From positions 1 through 19,801 of the forward strand of contig CAMZLT010000001.1 in the NCBI GenBank assembly GCA_947311745.1: a DNA stretch of 19,801 bases, in the 5' to 3' direction. This DNA is from an uncultured Flavobacteriaceae bacterium. GTDB taxonomy: Bacteria; Bacteroidota; Bacteroidia; Flavobacteriales; Flavobacteriaceae. The position numbers and the translations under genes are program-made. The notes beneath the pieces were generated by a model. That model saw nothing but the letters and a program-made list of their open reading frames with translations, ran no database searches and had not been told where the DNA came from. Shown one piece after another: positions 8,045 through 15,139 of this stretch (position 1 is its first letter; every line of letters starts with the position of its first letter).

Positions 8045-8068
8045 TTTTTAATCTTTTCCTGTTTTTTT
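8021..8068 (+). terminator. Rho-independent terminator of the fabD operon
   Basis: The left arm at 8021-8036 (AAAAACAGAAAAGATT) pairs with the right arm at 8050-8066 through all 16 bases with one bulged C, around a 13-base loop, and the right arm runs directly into a T tract ending at 8068. The stem is AT-rich but long. It overlaps the 3' end of the 58-residue gene and lies just before the -7 element of the next transcription unit. Confidence 0.75.
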
Positions 8069-8079
8069 AACAATTCGTT

Positions 8080-8087
8080 TATATTTG
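8080..8087 (+). promoter_or_regulatory. -7 promoter element (TATATTTG) for the tandem PAP2 genes
   Basis: The octamer is an exact TAnnTTTG match 44 bases before the ATG at 8132 and directly downstream of the fabD-operon terminator, the expected place for a new promoter. No TTG is visible at the usual distance, because that stretch is the T-rich terminator arm. Confidence 0.5.
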
Positions 8088-8131
8088 TAGTACCAAACTA
8101 ATTACCATCATTTTTAACAAAAAATAATTTC

Positions 8132-8662
8132 ATGAAATATTTTTTAATACTACTTTTTATATTGCCTAAATTTGGCAATTGCCAACAAAGTACAATAGAA
8201 ACCATTGGTGATATTACACAATTACTGCTTCCTGCTTCTGCAGGAGCTACTACCTTAATTATTGGTGATAAAGAAGGTTCTTGGCAATTTGTAAAATCTT
8301 TTGCAACAACGGCTGCTATTACTTTTGTATTAAAACAAACAATAGACAAAAAAAGACCAGAAAACAATGGTATTCATAGTTTTCCGTCTGGTCATACTTC
8401 ATCTGCTTTTAGCGGTGCTAGTTTTATCCAACGTAGATATGGTTGGAAATACGGAATTCCTGCTTATGTGTTAGCAACTTACACAGGTTACAGTCGCGTA
8501 TATGCAAAAAAACATTATCCTATTGATGTAGTTGCAGGTGCTTTGATTGGTATAGGAGGAACATATTTATTCACAACACCATATCAAAAAGAACATATTG
8601 AACTTACTTTATCCAATACCGATAATAGAACTTATTTAATCGGATTAAAATACACATTTTAA
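8132..8662 (+). CDS. Exported PAP2 family phosphatase with intact active site
   Basis: The 176-residue product begins with a signal-peptide-like segment (MKYFLILLFILPKFGNCQQ) and has a complete PAP2 active site: Lys68 to Arg75-Pro76, Pro85-Ser86-Gly87-His88, and Ser121-Arg122 with His128 and Asp132. Two or three short hydrophobic stretches lie between the motifs. The last residues, RTYLIGLKYTF, alternate polar and hydrophobic and end in phenylalanine, resembling the final strand of an outer-membrane beta-barrel. Known PAP2 enzymes of this size remove phosphate from isoprenoid or phosphatidyl lipids, or from lipid A; the substrate here is not determined. The next PAP2 gene follows after 8 bases, so the two form a pair under the promoter at 8080. 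Confidence 0.9.
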   Translation: MKYFLILLFILPKFGNCQQSTIETIGDITQLLLPASAGATTLIIGDKEGSWQFVKSFATTAAITFVLKQTIDKKRPENNGIHSFPSGHTSSAFSGASFIQRRYGWKYGIPAYVLATYTGYSRVYAKKHYPIDVVAGALIGIGGTYLFTTPYQKEHIELTLSNTDNRTYLIGLKYTF

Positions 8663-8670
8663 TTTATTTA

Positions 8671-9633
8671 ATGAAAAAACATCTTTTACTTTCACTATTT
8701 ATTCTTAATTATACTCTAGTCTTTTCACAAAAAATAAATCTTGAAAAGCAAAGCTATACCATAAATGAAAATGTAAGCTACTTATATAAAAAACCAAAAT
8801 TTAAAGAAATTTTTAAATACGTACCTAAAGATATTCTCCATTTTGGAAAATATTTAATTCAAAAAGAAAACCTACCAATTGTAGCAGCAACACTTGGCAG
8901 TACACTTGCCATTATTCCGATAGACCAAAAATTAACGGATAATGCATCGGAATTTGGGCATAAATTCAATTTTGATAATGAAGGAGATTATTTACGAATT
9001 GCCGATTTACGAATTGCACCTGCAAATATTCCTGCTGCTGTGTATTATTTGGGAAATGGCGGAACATCTTTAATGCTTAGTGGAGGCTTTTTCCTTTTCG
9101 GACAATTAAATCAAGATTATCGTGCTTTAAATACTTCGCAAGAAATTTTAGAAGTAATGATGTCTGGAGGTGCTGTTGTACAATTTATTAAACGAAGTAC
9201 TGGTAGGCAAAGTCCTGTGGTTGCTATAGAAACAGGAAACCCTGGAGGACATTGGACTCCTTTTCCTAGTTTTGCTTCCTACCTTAAAGATACACCAAAA
9301 TACGATGCCATGCCTTCTGGTCATTTAGCAACTTTTATGGGAACTGTTACTGTTATTTTAACTAATTATCCAGAAAAAAAATGGCTAAAACCTGTTGGAT
9401 ATTCTTTAGTTGGTTTGTTGGGTTTTCAAATGGTTAGCAGTAAGGTACATTGGACTTCCGATTATCCAATTGCTTTACTTATGGGTTATGTTATGGGTAA
9501 AAATGCGGCAAACAGACGTATTGAAAAAGTAAAATCTGTAGAAATTGGTGGAACAAAAATTCCGTATAAAACAAATTACACCATTTCAAATATAGATGGT
9601 TTGCCTGTAATGGGTTTAACTATTTCTTTTTAA
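8671..9633 (+). CDS. Exported PAP2-fold protein with altered active-site motifs
   Basis: This 320-residue protein has a signal peptide (MKKHLLLSLFILNYTLVFSQ) and an N-terminal extension of about 130 residues before the PAP2 core. Motif 2 is intact (Pro215-Ser216-Gly217-His218), and His260 with Asp264 of motif 3 are present in KVHWTSDYP. However, motif 1 reads Lys174-x6-Ser181-Pro182 (in KRSTGRQSP), with serine where the family has arginine, and the Ser-Arg pair that opens motif 3 is Gln253-Met254. Both missing arginines normally hold the phosphate. I recall similar TGRxSP variants in other Bacteroidota, so this may be a subfamily and not decay. The C-terminus GLPVMGLTISF again ends in phenylalanine like an outer-membrane strand. 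The 3' end overlaps the convergent acyloxyacyl hydrolase gene by 14 bases. Confidence 0.85.
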   Translation: MKKHLLLSLFILNYTLVFSQKINLEKQSYTINENVSYLYKKPKFKEIFKYVPKDILHFGKYLIQKENLPIVAATLGSTLAIIPIDQKLTDNASEFGHKFNFDNEGDYLRIADLRIAPANIPAAVYYLGNGGTSLMLSGGFFLFGQLNQDYRALNTSQEILEVMMSGGAVVQFIKRSTGRQSPVVAIETGNPGGHWTPFPSFASYLKDTPKYDAMPSGHLATFMGTVTVILTNYPEKKWLKPVGYSLVGLLGFQMVSSKVHWTSDYPIALLMGYVMGKNAANRRIEKVKSVEIGGTKIPYKTNYTISNIDGLPVMGLTISF

Positions 9634-10792
9634 CAAACCGATACGTATAACCAAAGTTTATTTCCGAAAAATCTGCTTGACTTAAATTAGAATTAATATG
9701 TGCTGCAATATAAAAATTATGTCTTGGCTTTATATTATGATTAAATAAATACAATTTTAAACCCAATCGTGCCGAAAATACTTGTTTTAATTTGTAAAAA
9801 ATATCTAATTTAGGATTGTCTAATAAATAATGTGTTTTGTAAAAAGGTTTGTAGATATTAATTCCGCCTTCCCAATCTAGACCAATATTTCCTAACAAAA
9901 CTTCTGTTCCGACATGTACTCCGATTGCACTTGCATTTATTTTAGGTGAATCTATAAAAGGTTCTAAGTTATTTTCGGTGATATAATCATAATAATGCTG
10001 GTAAAAACGATAGTTAAAACCAAATTTTAATTTTATAATTTCTTTATAAAAAATACCACCAGAAACGGAATACGTTGTAGCCTTTTTAATTTCATTTTTT
10101 TCTTTTTCTAACACATGAAATCCTATTCCATATCGCATTTGCATAAAAAAATCACCAAATTTTGGTTCTTTTTTTCTAGTTTTAGGTATATCAACTATTG
10201 CGTTTGCTTTTGATAAATTTAATTTTGTAGAAACACTTAACGATGCTGTATTAATCCCGTCATTAGGCAAACTTGTATGGCCATTTGAATGATGAAAAAA
10301 CACCAATCCCAAACGCCATTTTCTAGTAGAATTAAAAGTGAAATCTCTATACAGTGCCGATTGCAAAGTCCATGTTATATCACTGCTAATTGCTGTATTT
10401 TCTGGGTTTTTATTTACATTATAATACGTGTCAAAATACGAAGCACCAAATGCTATTTTTAGATCATATACACGTTTTTTATCGGGATGAAATTCTAGAA
10501 ACGGTAAAATCGTAATTGAATTTCCTTTTGTAGTATTTCCGTAATTTGTAAAATATATCGAAACTCCTGTTTTAGGATAATTAAATGCTTTTTGCCAAGT
10601 TTTATTAGGATTAAAATTATACTTTCCTAAGCTAAAACCAATGGTTGTTTTTGGATTTTTATGTGTAAAAAACTCATAGGATGGAATTTGTTTTCCTATT
10701 AAAAATTCGGGTTGGATATACAAGGTGTTATCCCTTTTATCTTGTGAAAACATCGAAATTAACACAAAAAAAGTAATAATAAATAATCGCAT
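9620..10792 (-). CDS. Acyloxyacyl hydrolase / lipid A 3-O-deacylase (PagL-like) beta-barrel protein
   Basis: The 390-residue product has a signal peptide (MRLFIITFFVLISMFSQ) and a series of amphipathic strands ending in INFGYTYRF, fitting an outer-membrane beta-barrel. The segment LVFFHHSNGHTSLPNDGIN (163-181) matches the PagL-type active site HxSN, with His167 and Ser169 as the likely catalytic pair; members of this family remove an acyl chain from lipid A. The position that would hold the catalytic glutamate, judged by the His-to-Glu spacing of Pseudomonas PagL, is Asn181, so activity should not be taken for granted. At 390 residues it is far longer than PagL, as is usual in Bacteroidota. 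Its ATG shares one base with the stop of the M28 peptidase gene (TAATG), so the two are probably translated together. Confidence 0.8.
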   Translation of the reverse strand: MRLFIITFFVLISMFSQDKRDNTLYIQPEFLIGKQIPSYEFFTHKNPKTTIGFSLGKYNFNPNKTWQKAFNYPKTGVSIYFTNYGNTTKGNSITILPFLEFHPDKKRVYDLKIAFGASYFDTYYNVNKNPENTAISSDITWTLQSALYRDFTFNSTRKWRLGLVFFHHSNGHTSLPNDGINTASLSVSTKLNLSKANAIVDIPKTRKKEPKFGDFFMQMRYGIGFHVLEKEKNEIKKATTYSVSGGIFYKEIIKLKFGFNYRFYQHYYDYITENNLEPFIDSPKINASAIGVHVGTEVLLGNIGLDWEGGINIYKPFYKTHYLLDNPKLDIFYKLKQVFSARLGLKLYLFNHNIKPRHNFYIAAHINSNLSQADFSEINFGYTYRFVKKK

Positions 10793-13116
10793 TAAAACCT
10801 AATTTCTTTTTTAATTACAATAGCATCGTTAATAACAAAAGGTGTTGGCATCATTTTTTTATCCATTCTAGACTTTACCTTTACCAAATCGTTTGTAAAC
10901 AAATCATAAGATACTTCGTACAAATCAAAAACTGGATGCTCTTTAGCAGGAAAAGTCATTTCTATATTTAAAAATTCATTTGGTTCGGAAATAAAATACG
11001 ATAACACGGATTTTCTTTTTTTAGTATCAAAAATAAAAGCATCTTTATTATTTCGTCTAAAATCTTGTCCGTTTACTTTTAAATTTACAAAATGTACAGT
11101 ATCTTTTGCAAGTAACTCAAATCTATTTGCCTTACGATTAGACAATATTTGTAGTTTTACCGTTCGGTTATTAAGTGCAACTGTATCTTTTAGAATAGTA
11201 ATACTTGGCATTTGTAAAGGAACAACGGTTGTTTTTTTATGAATTTTAAATCGCGTAGCATATTTACTCGCTGTGGTTTCTTTTACAAAACTACCTTTTA
11301 TAGGTTTTTCGGTAAGGTATGCTTTATTAAAATCATTAACTTTACTTTCGTAACTAGCAAAATACGCTTCTTGTTTATCGGCATCTAAAACATACACCAA
11401 ACTTGTTGGTTGTTTTCGATTTTCGGTATAATTAGATTTAAAAGAAGCCATTATTAGTGTTAAAAAGCCTACTAATAAAAATAATTGTTTCCCTCGTTTT
11501 GCACTCTTATACGATTGAAAAATCGGAACAAACAAACCAAATAATAAAACGATAAAAATACTGCTTACACCTAACATTTTTAAACCCAAACCAACAGGAA
11601 ACATTTTAATTAACGGTGCAAATACAAGTATGCTTGGTATGGCAAGTATTGTCAATAAGATAACTTTAACAGAGCTATATTTTTTAGAAAATAACAAAAT
11701 TGCTAAACTAAGTAACCCTAAATAAACAGGAAGTATAAAAAAACTTGCTCCTTTTAAGTATATCACAATAAAAAAGTTAACAATTCCCCAAATAAATAAT
11801 GGTGCGACGATTAAATTTTCTGCTGTGTGTTTTTTAAAATAGCGTTTATAAAACCAAAATAAAATTCCGATAGTAATCGCAGAAAAAGCAAAAATATACA
11901 TATATCCGTTATAGGTAAAACCATGTAATATTTCGTTGTATTGAGGATGTATTATTTTGAGTAACTTCCAACCAAAAGTTGCTGTTATTCCGGCAAAAAA
12001 TAAAGAACCCAAAAACGGAACAAAACCTGCTAACATAGATTTTGTAGTTAATTGATGTCTTTGCACTCCAACAAATGTAATACCAAAAAACAACAATGCA
12101 GCAAGAATAAACATTGGCACTGTCCACGAAAAAGGGTAATTTACCAATCCCATTTTAGGAAAATTAAAAAACACATTATCCGAATCGCTATTCAAACTAT
12201 TTAAATTAGCATCTGAAAAATAGCTTAACAATGCTGTTAAATACGAACCTTGATGCTCTAAAGTTTTTCTGTCTAAATTAGCATACGTATCGTTTGCTGT
12301 ATGATAGTCAAAATGATCTCCAATAAATGCAAAGTTAAAACCGTTAATATTTCCATCTTGCCTAAAAACGGTTAAATCGGTATCGTTGGGAAGCATTTTA
12401 TAAATACTGTACATTAACGAGTTAGATACAGGATATTTAGGATTTGCTTTGTTAAAAGCTTGTATTAAATTTTTATTTCCGCCATTGGTTTCTAAAAGCA
12501 TATAACTTGGACCACCAGAGCCTCGTGCTTCAAAATTTAAAACCAAACCAACATTTCCAATAAGTGCATTATTATTTACAAAAGCATCTGCTCCTAATAA
12601 ACCTGTTTCTTCAGCATCGGTAAATAAGATTAGTATATTATTTTTTGGTTGTTTATTAGTCGATAAAAAAGCTCTGATACTTTCTAAAATAGTTACAACA
12701 CCGCTTCCTGCATCACTTGCTCCGAAAGAGGAATGTGGAGATGAATCGTAATGTGCAAGTAATACTAAACTTTTTCCGTTAGGATTACTACCTTTTATAC
12801 TTGCAAAAATATTTTGTGTTTTTGTAGCTGCACGCCATTTTGTATTAATACCAATTTGTACTTGTTCGTTTACTTGTAATCCTAATTTAGTAAGTTCTTT
12901 TTCGATATAGTTTTTTACCTTATCGTGTTCTAGTGATCCTACAAAATGTTCTTTTTGTGCAATTTTACTTAAATGTTGTAAAGCTCTTTCTGTTGAAAAT
13001 TTTGTCTTTTCTGTATTATTACCGCTTATATTACTTGGTAATTGTGAATGAAAACTAAAAAAAATAAAAAATATAATTAATAAAAAAGAAATTACGGAAG
13101 TATAATTAGTTTTCAT
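10792..13116 (-). CDS. M28 family zinc aminopeptidase with polytopic membrane domain
   Basis: The 774-residue protein begins with a transmembrane or signal segment (about 8-22), followed by an M28 metallopeptidase domain (about 40-300) with a full set of di-zinc residues: His122 in AHYDSS, Asp135 in ASDAGSG, Glu169 (general base) and Glu170 in DAEETGLLG, Glu196 in NFEARG, and His272 in DYHTAND. From about 325 to 565 there are roughly eight transmembrane helices, then a soluble C-terminal domain of about 200 residues. This layout recalls the membrane-bound M28 peptidases of eukaryotic vacuoles and ER. The catalytic domain is probably periplasmic and acts as an aminopeptidase; substrate is unknown. 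A zinc-ribbon gene ends 22 bases upstream, and the acyloxyacyl hydrolase gene overlaps downstream. Confidence 0.93.
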   Translation of the reverse strand: MKTNYTSVISFLLIIFFIFFSFHSQLPSNISGNNTEKTKFSTERALQHLSKIAQKEHFVGSLEHDKVKNYIEKELTKLGLQVNEQVQIGINTKWRAATKTQNIFASIKGSNPNGKSLVLLAHYDSSPHSSFGASDAGSGVVTILESIRAFLSTNKQPKNNILILFTDAEETGLLGADAFVNNNALIGNVGLVLNFEARGSGGPSYMLLETNGGNKNLIQAFNKANPKYPVSNSLMYSIYKMLPNDTDLTVFRQDGNINGFNFAFIGDHFDYHTANDTYANLDRKTLEHQGSYLTALLSYFSDANLNSLNSDSDNVFFNFPKMGLVNYPFSWTVPMFILAALLFFGITFVGVQRHQLTTKSMLAGFVPFLGSLFFAGITATFGWKLLKIIHPQYNEILHGFTYNGYMYIFAFSAITIGILFWFYKRYFKKHTAENLIVAPLFIWGIVNFFIVIYLKGASFFILPVYLGLLSLAILLFSKKYSSVKVILLTILAIPSILVFAPLIKMFPVGLGLKMLGVSSIFIVLLFGLFVPIFQSYKSAKRGKQLFLLVGFLTLIMASFKSNYTENRKQPTSLVYVLDADKQEAYFASYESKVNDFNKAYLTEKPIKGSFVKETTASKYATRFKIHKKTTVVPLQMPSITILKDTVALNNRTVKLQILSNRKANRFELLAKDTVHFVNLKVNGQDFRRNNKDAFIFDTKKRKSVLSYFISEPNEFLNIEMTFPAKEHPVFDLYEVSYDLFTNDLVKVKSRMDKKMMPTPFVINDAIVIKKEIRF

Positions 13117-13138
13117 AAAGTGAGGTTTTAGTTATAGT

Positions 13139-13489
13139 TTATTCTCTTTTCACTAGCAAGTAATATTCGCCTTCTAATGGTAAATACCCTTGATCGTATA
13201 CGTAAAAATACACTTTTCCTGCTTTAGTTTTATAAATTGAAGTAAAAAAATTAAAATCAAAATTTTTATTAATCATTTTTGAACGTGTTATTTTAGTTTT
13301 TCCACTTTTATTTAATTCGGTTAAAACCGTATAGTTTTTACGCAACCTATTGTTTGTATTACGAATTAAATTATTACTAGATCTATTCAGTTTATTGTTA
13401 TAGGTGTTTCTACAATAATCCGAGCAGAATTTTTTATCGATTCTGCCTAAAACATTTTTATCACATTCTAAACATTTTTTCTTTTCCAT
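13139..13489 (-). CDS. Small zinc-ribbon protein
   Basis: I recognise the N-terminal zinc ribbon but not a function. The 116-residue product carries Cys6 and Cys9 (CLEC), then Cys22 and Cys26 (KKFCSDYCR), spaced to bind one zinc ion; the intervening GRIDKKFCSDYCRNTYNN resembles short zinc-ribbon proteins common in Bacteroidota. A basic, asparagine-rich middle (about 28-52) suggests nucleic-acid contact, and the C-terminal half (about 75-116, DFNFFTSIYKTKAGKVYFYVYDQGY) looks like a small beta domain. It lies 37 bases downstream of the NUMOD4/HNH gene and 22 bases upstream of the M28 gene, on the same strand as both. Whether it works with the HNH protein is speculation. Confidence 0.75.
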   Translation of the reverse strand: MEKKKCLECDKNVLGRIDKKFCSDYCRNTYNNKLNRSSNNLIRNTNNRLRKNYTVLTELNKSGKTKITRSKMINKNFDFNFFTSIYKTKAGKVYFYVYDQGYLPLEGEYYLLVKRE

Positions 13490-13526
13490 AATACCTTTTT
13501 ATTTTTCATAGCAATTTTTTATAGCA

Positions 13527-14078
13527 TTAAAAATCGGTAACATGAATCCAAACTTTACCTGCTCTAATTCGGTAAATTTGCATTGTAGAAACGCCAAATT
13601 CTTCTGCTATTTTTTTTATTTTTTCTTTTGGGTCTGTAAGTTTTCGCTTTATTATTTTAACCTGTTCTACAGTTAATTTAGCACTTAGTTTTTTTTCTAA
13701 TACAGCAATACGTTTGGGATTTGTAAATTGGTGTTTAGTTAATTCTTTGCGATTTACCCATTTCAAATTACTTACATGATTGTTTAAAATATTGTGATCC
13801 AAATGGATAACAAATTCTTTTTTTGGATCGTCATTTTCAATAAATAGAATAGCTACTGCTCTATGTAGATAAAAAGAAGCGTGTTTGTTTCCTTTTTTTC
13901 TAAAATAAAACATATCAAATCCATTTCCTTTGACAAAATTTCCGTTTCTAAATTCTTTTTTTCTAGGTATTTTCCGTTTTAACCTACCGTAATTTGACAC
14001 ATATATTTCTTCAATACTGTGATCACATTCTTTTTCCCTGAAGGCTTTCCACTCTTCATCTTTGAACTTTTTTTCCAT
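13527..14078 (-). CDS. NUMOD4/HNH-type nuclease-like protein with C-terminal HTH
   Basis: The 183-residue protein has three parts. The first (about 7-45, EEWKAFREKECDHSIEEIYVSNYGRLKR) fits the NUMOD4 DNA-binding motif of homing endonucleases. The second (about 70-110) fits an HNH_3 nuclease core: LHRAVAILFI (His72), then HLDHNILNNHVSNLKWV with His92, Asp94, Asn96 and Asn104. The third (about 136-172, LTVEQVKIIKRKL to STMQIYRIRAGKVW) is a helix-turn-helix. Such proteins nick or cut DNA in phages and introns, but here the gene is free-standing between housekeeping genes and lies in no recognisable intron or intein. It has a good promoter (14138-14168). It could be a domesticated homing endonuclease or a DNA-binding regulator. 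Confidence 0.8.
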   Translation of the reverse strand: MEKKFKDEEWKAFREKECDHSIEEIYVSNYGRLKRKIPRKKEFRNGNFVKGNGFDMFYFRKKGNKHASFYLHRAVAILFIENDDPKKEFVIHLDHNILNNHVSNLKWVNRKELTKHQFTNPKRIAVLEKKLSAKLTVEQVKIIKRKLTDPKEKIKKIAEEFGVSTMQIYRIRAGKVWIHVTDF

Positions 14079-14275
14079 AATAGTCGTTTTGTGTTAATTT
14101 AAGGGATTAACAAATTAATTAATTGTAGTTGTTACCACAAACATATGAAAAAAAAATGATTCTAACAATACATCTATTGCAATTTAAAATGTTGAATTAC
14201 AATAAATTAATGTCGTTATTTGAACATTTTAATAGGACATGTTTGTCTTTTATTAAACCACACATAGTAGGTTTT
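14079..14275. other. Intergenic region between kdsA and the HNH gene
   Basis: This 197-base non-coding stretch contains the minus-strand promoter of the HNH gene. The rest is AT-rich sequence without a convincing hairpin terminator behind kdsA. A plus-strand reading frame across it (from 14129) has no recognisable family features and runs into kdsA antisense, so it is not called. Confidence 0.5.
14138..14168 (-). promoter_or_regulatory. Promoter of the HNH gene (TTG-N20-TATGTTTG)
   Basis: On the minus strand a TTG (14166-14168) is followed after 20 bases by TATGTTTG (14138-14145), an exact match to the Bacteroidota -33/-7 pattern with suitable spacing. The ATG at 14078 lies about 55 bases beyond the expected transcription start. 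With short gaps downstream, this promoter could also drive the zinc-ribbon, M28 and acyloxyacyl hydrolase genes. Confidence 0.65.
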
Positions 14276-15097
14276 TTACGTAAATTTAAAAATTGTTTTA
14301 CGGATAGCTACTAATTTCGTTAGCAAATTTTCTAAATAATCTAATTTAAGCATATTTGCTCCATCGGATTTTGCACAACTTGGATCGTAATGTGTTTCTA
14401 AAAATATGCCGTCCACTCCTACCGCAATTCCTGCTTTAGCAATGGTTTCAATAAGTTCTGGTTTTCCTCCTGTAACACCACTAACTTGGTTTGGTTGTTG
14501 TAAAGAGTGTGTTATATCTAAAATAGTTGGTGCATATTGTTGCATAGTAGGAATTCCTCTAAAATCTACAATCATATCTTGGTATCCAAACATGGTTCCT
14601 CTATCGGTAATCCAAACTTGTTCGTTGCCAGAATCGGTTACTTTTTTTACAGCATGCTTCATAGCATCGGCACTCATAAATTGCCCTTTTTTTAAGTTAA
14701 CTACTTTGCCTGTTTTTGCTGCTGCAACCACCAAGTCGGTTTGTCGGACTAAAAAAGCAGGAATTTGCAATACATCTACATATTTTGCTGCTTTATAAGC
14801 ATCGGAAACTTCATGAATATCGGTTACAGTTGGTACATTAAAATGTTCGCCTACTTTTTTTAAGATTTCTAAGGCTTTATCATCGCCAATTCCTGTAAAA
14901 CTATCTAATCTTGAACGGTTTGCTTTTTTAAAACTTCCTTTAAAAATAAACGGAATTTCTAATTTATCGGTAATTGTTTTAATTTTTTCGCAAATTTGAA
15001 ATGCCATTTCTTCTCCTTCAATAGCACAAGGTCCTGCTAATAAAAAGAAATTACCTGATTTTGTATTTTTTATATTCGGAATTAAATCTAGATTCAT
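14276..15097 (-). CDS. kdsA: 3-deoxy-8-phosphooctulonate (Kdo-8-phosphate) synthase
   Basis: This 273-residue cytoplasmic enzyme condenses phosphoenolpyruvate with D-arabinose 5-phosphate to Kdo 8-phosphate, for the inner core of lipopolysaccharide. Signatures include LLAGPCAIEGE (19-29), FKGSFKKANRSR (52-63), VTDIHEV (91-97), TDRGTMFGYQDMIVDFR (164-180) and FLETHYDPSCAKSDGANML (232-250). Cys24, His197, Glu234 and Asp245 occupy the metal-ligand positions of the Aquifex enzyme (Cys11, His185, Glu222, Asp233) with nearly identical spacing, so this is the metal-dependent class and not the E. coli-like metal-independent class. It has its own -7 element 15 bases upstream and lies 42 bases after the PurF-like gene. 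The rest of the Kdo pathway (kdsB, kdsD, waaA) is not in the window. Confidence 0.97.
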   Translation of the reverse strand: MNLDLIPNIKNTKSGNFFLLAGPCAIEGEEMAFQICEKIKTITDKLEIPFIFKGSFKKANRSRLDSFTGIGDDKALEILKKVGEHFNVPTVTDIHEVSDAYKAAKYVDVLQIPAFLVRQTDLVVAAAKTGKVVNLKKGQFMSADAMKHAVKKVTDSGNEQVWITDRGTMFGYQDMIVDFRGIPTMQQYAPTILDITHSLQQPNQVSGVTGGKPELIETIAKAGIAVGVDGIFLETHYDPSCAKSDGANMLKLDYLENLLTKLVAIRKTIFKFT

Positions 15098-15111
15098 TTT
15101 AATATTTTTTG

Positions 15112-15119
15112 CAAAGGTA
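15112..15119 (-). promoter_or_regulatory. -7 promoter element (TACCTTTG) for kdsA
   Basis: On the minus strand this octamer matches TAnnTTTG and ends 15 bases before the kdsA ATG (15097), leaving a leader of about ten bases. It lies in the 42-base gap behind the PurF-like gene. No TTG is seen at the usual distance. Confidence 0.5.
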
Positions 15120-15139
15120 CATTTTTTAAAATAGACCTC

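Noticed and set aside
13490..13526. Possible terminator between the HNH and zinc-ribbon genes
   Set aside because: The stretch has T runs but no stable inverted repeat, so read-through is as likely as termination.
14129..14314. Plus-strand 61-residue reading frame in the kdsA-HNH gap
   Set aside because: It has no recognisable domain, overlaps the HNH promoter on the other strand and ends inside kdsA antisense.
14406..14798. 130-residue plus-strand reading frame opposite kdsA
   Set aside because: It lies wholly within the well-supported kdsA gene and is cysteine- and isoleucine-rich without a motif, as expected of an antisense shadow.
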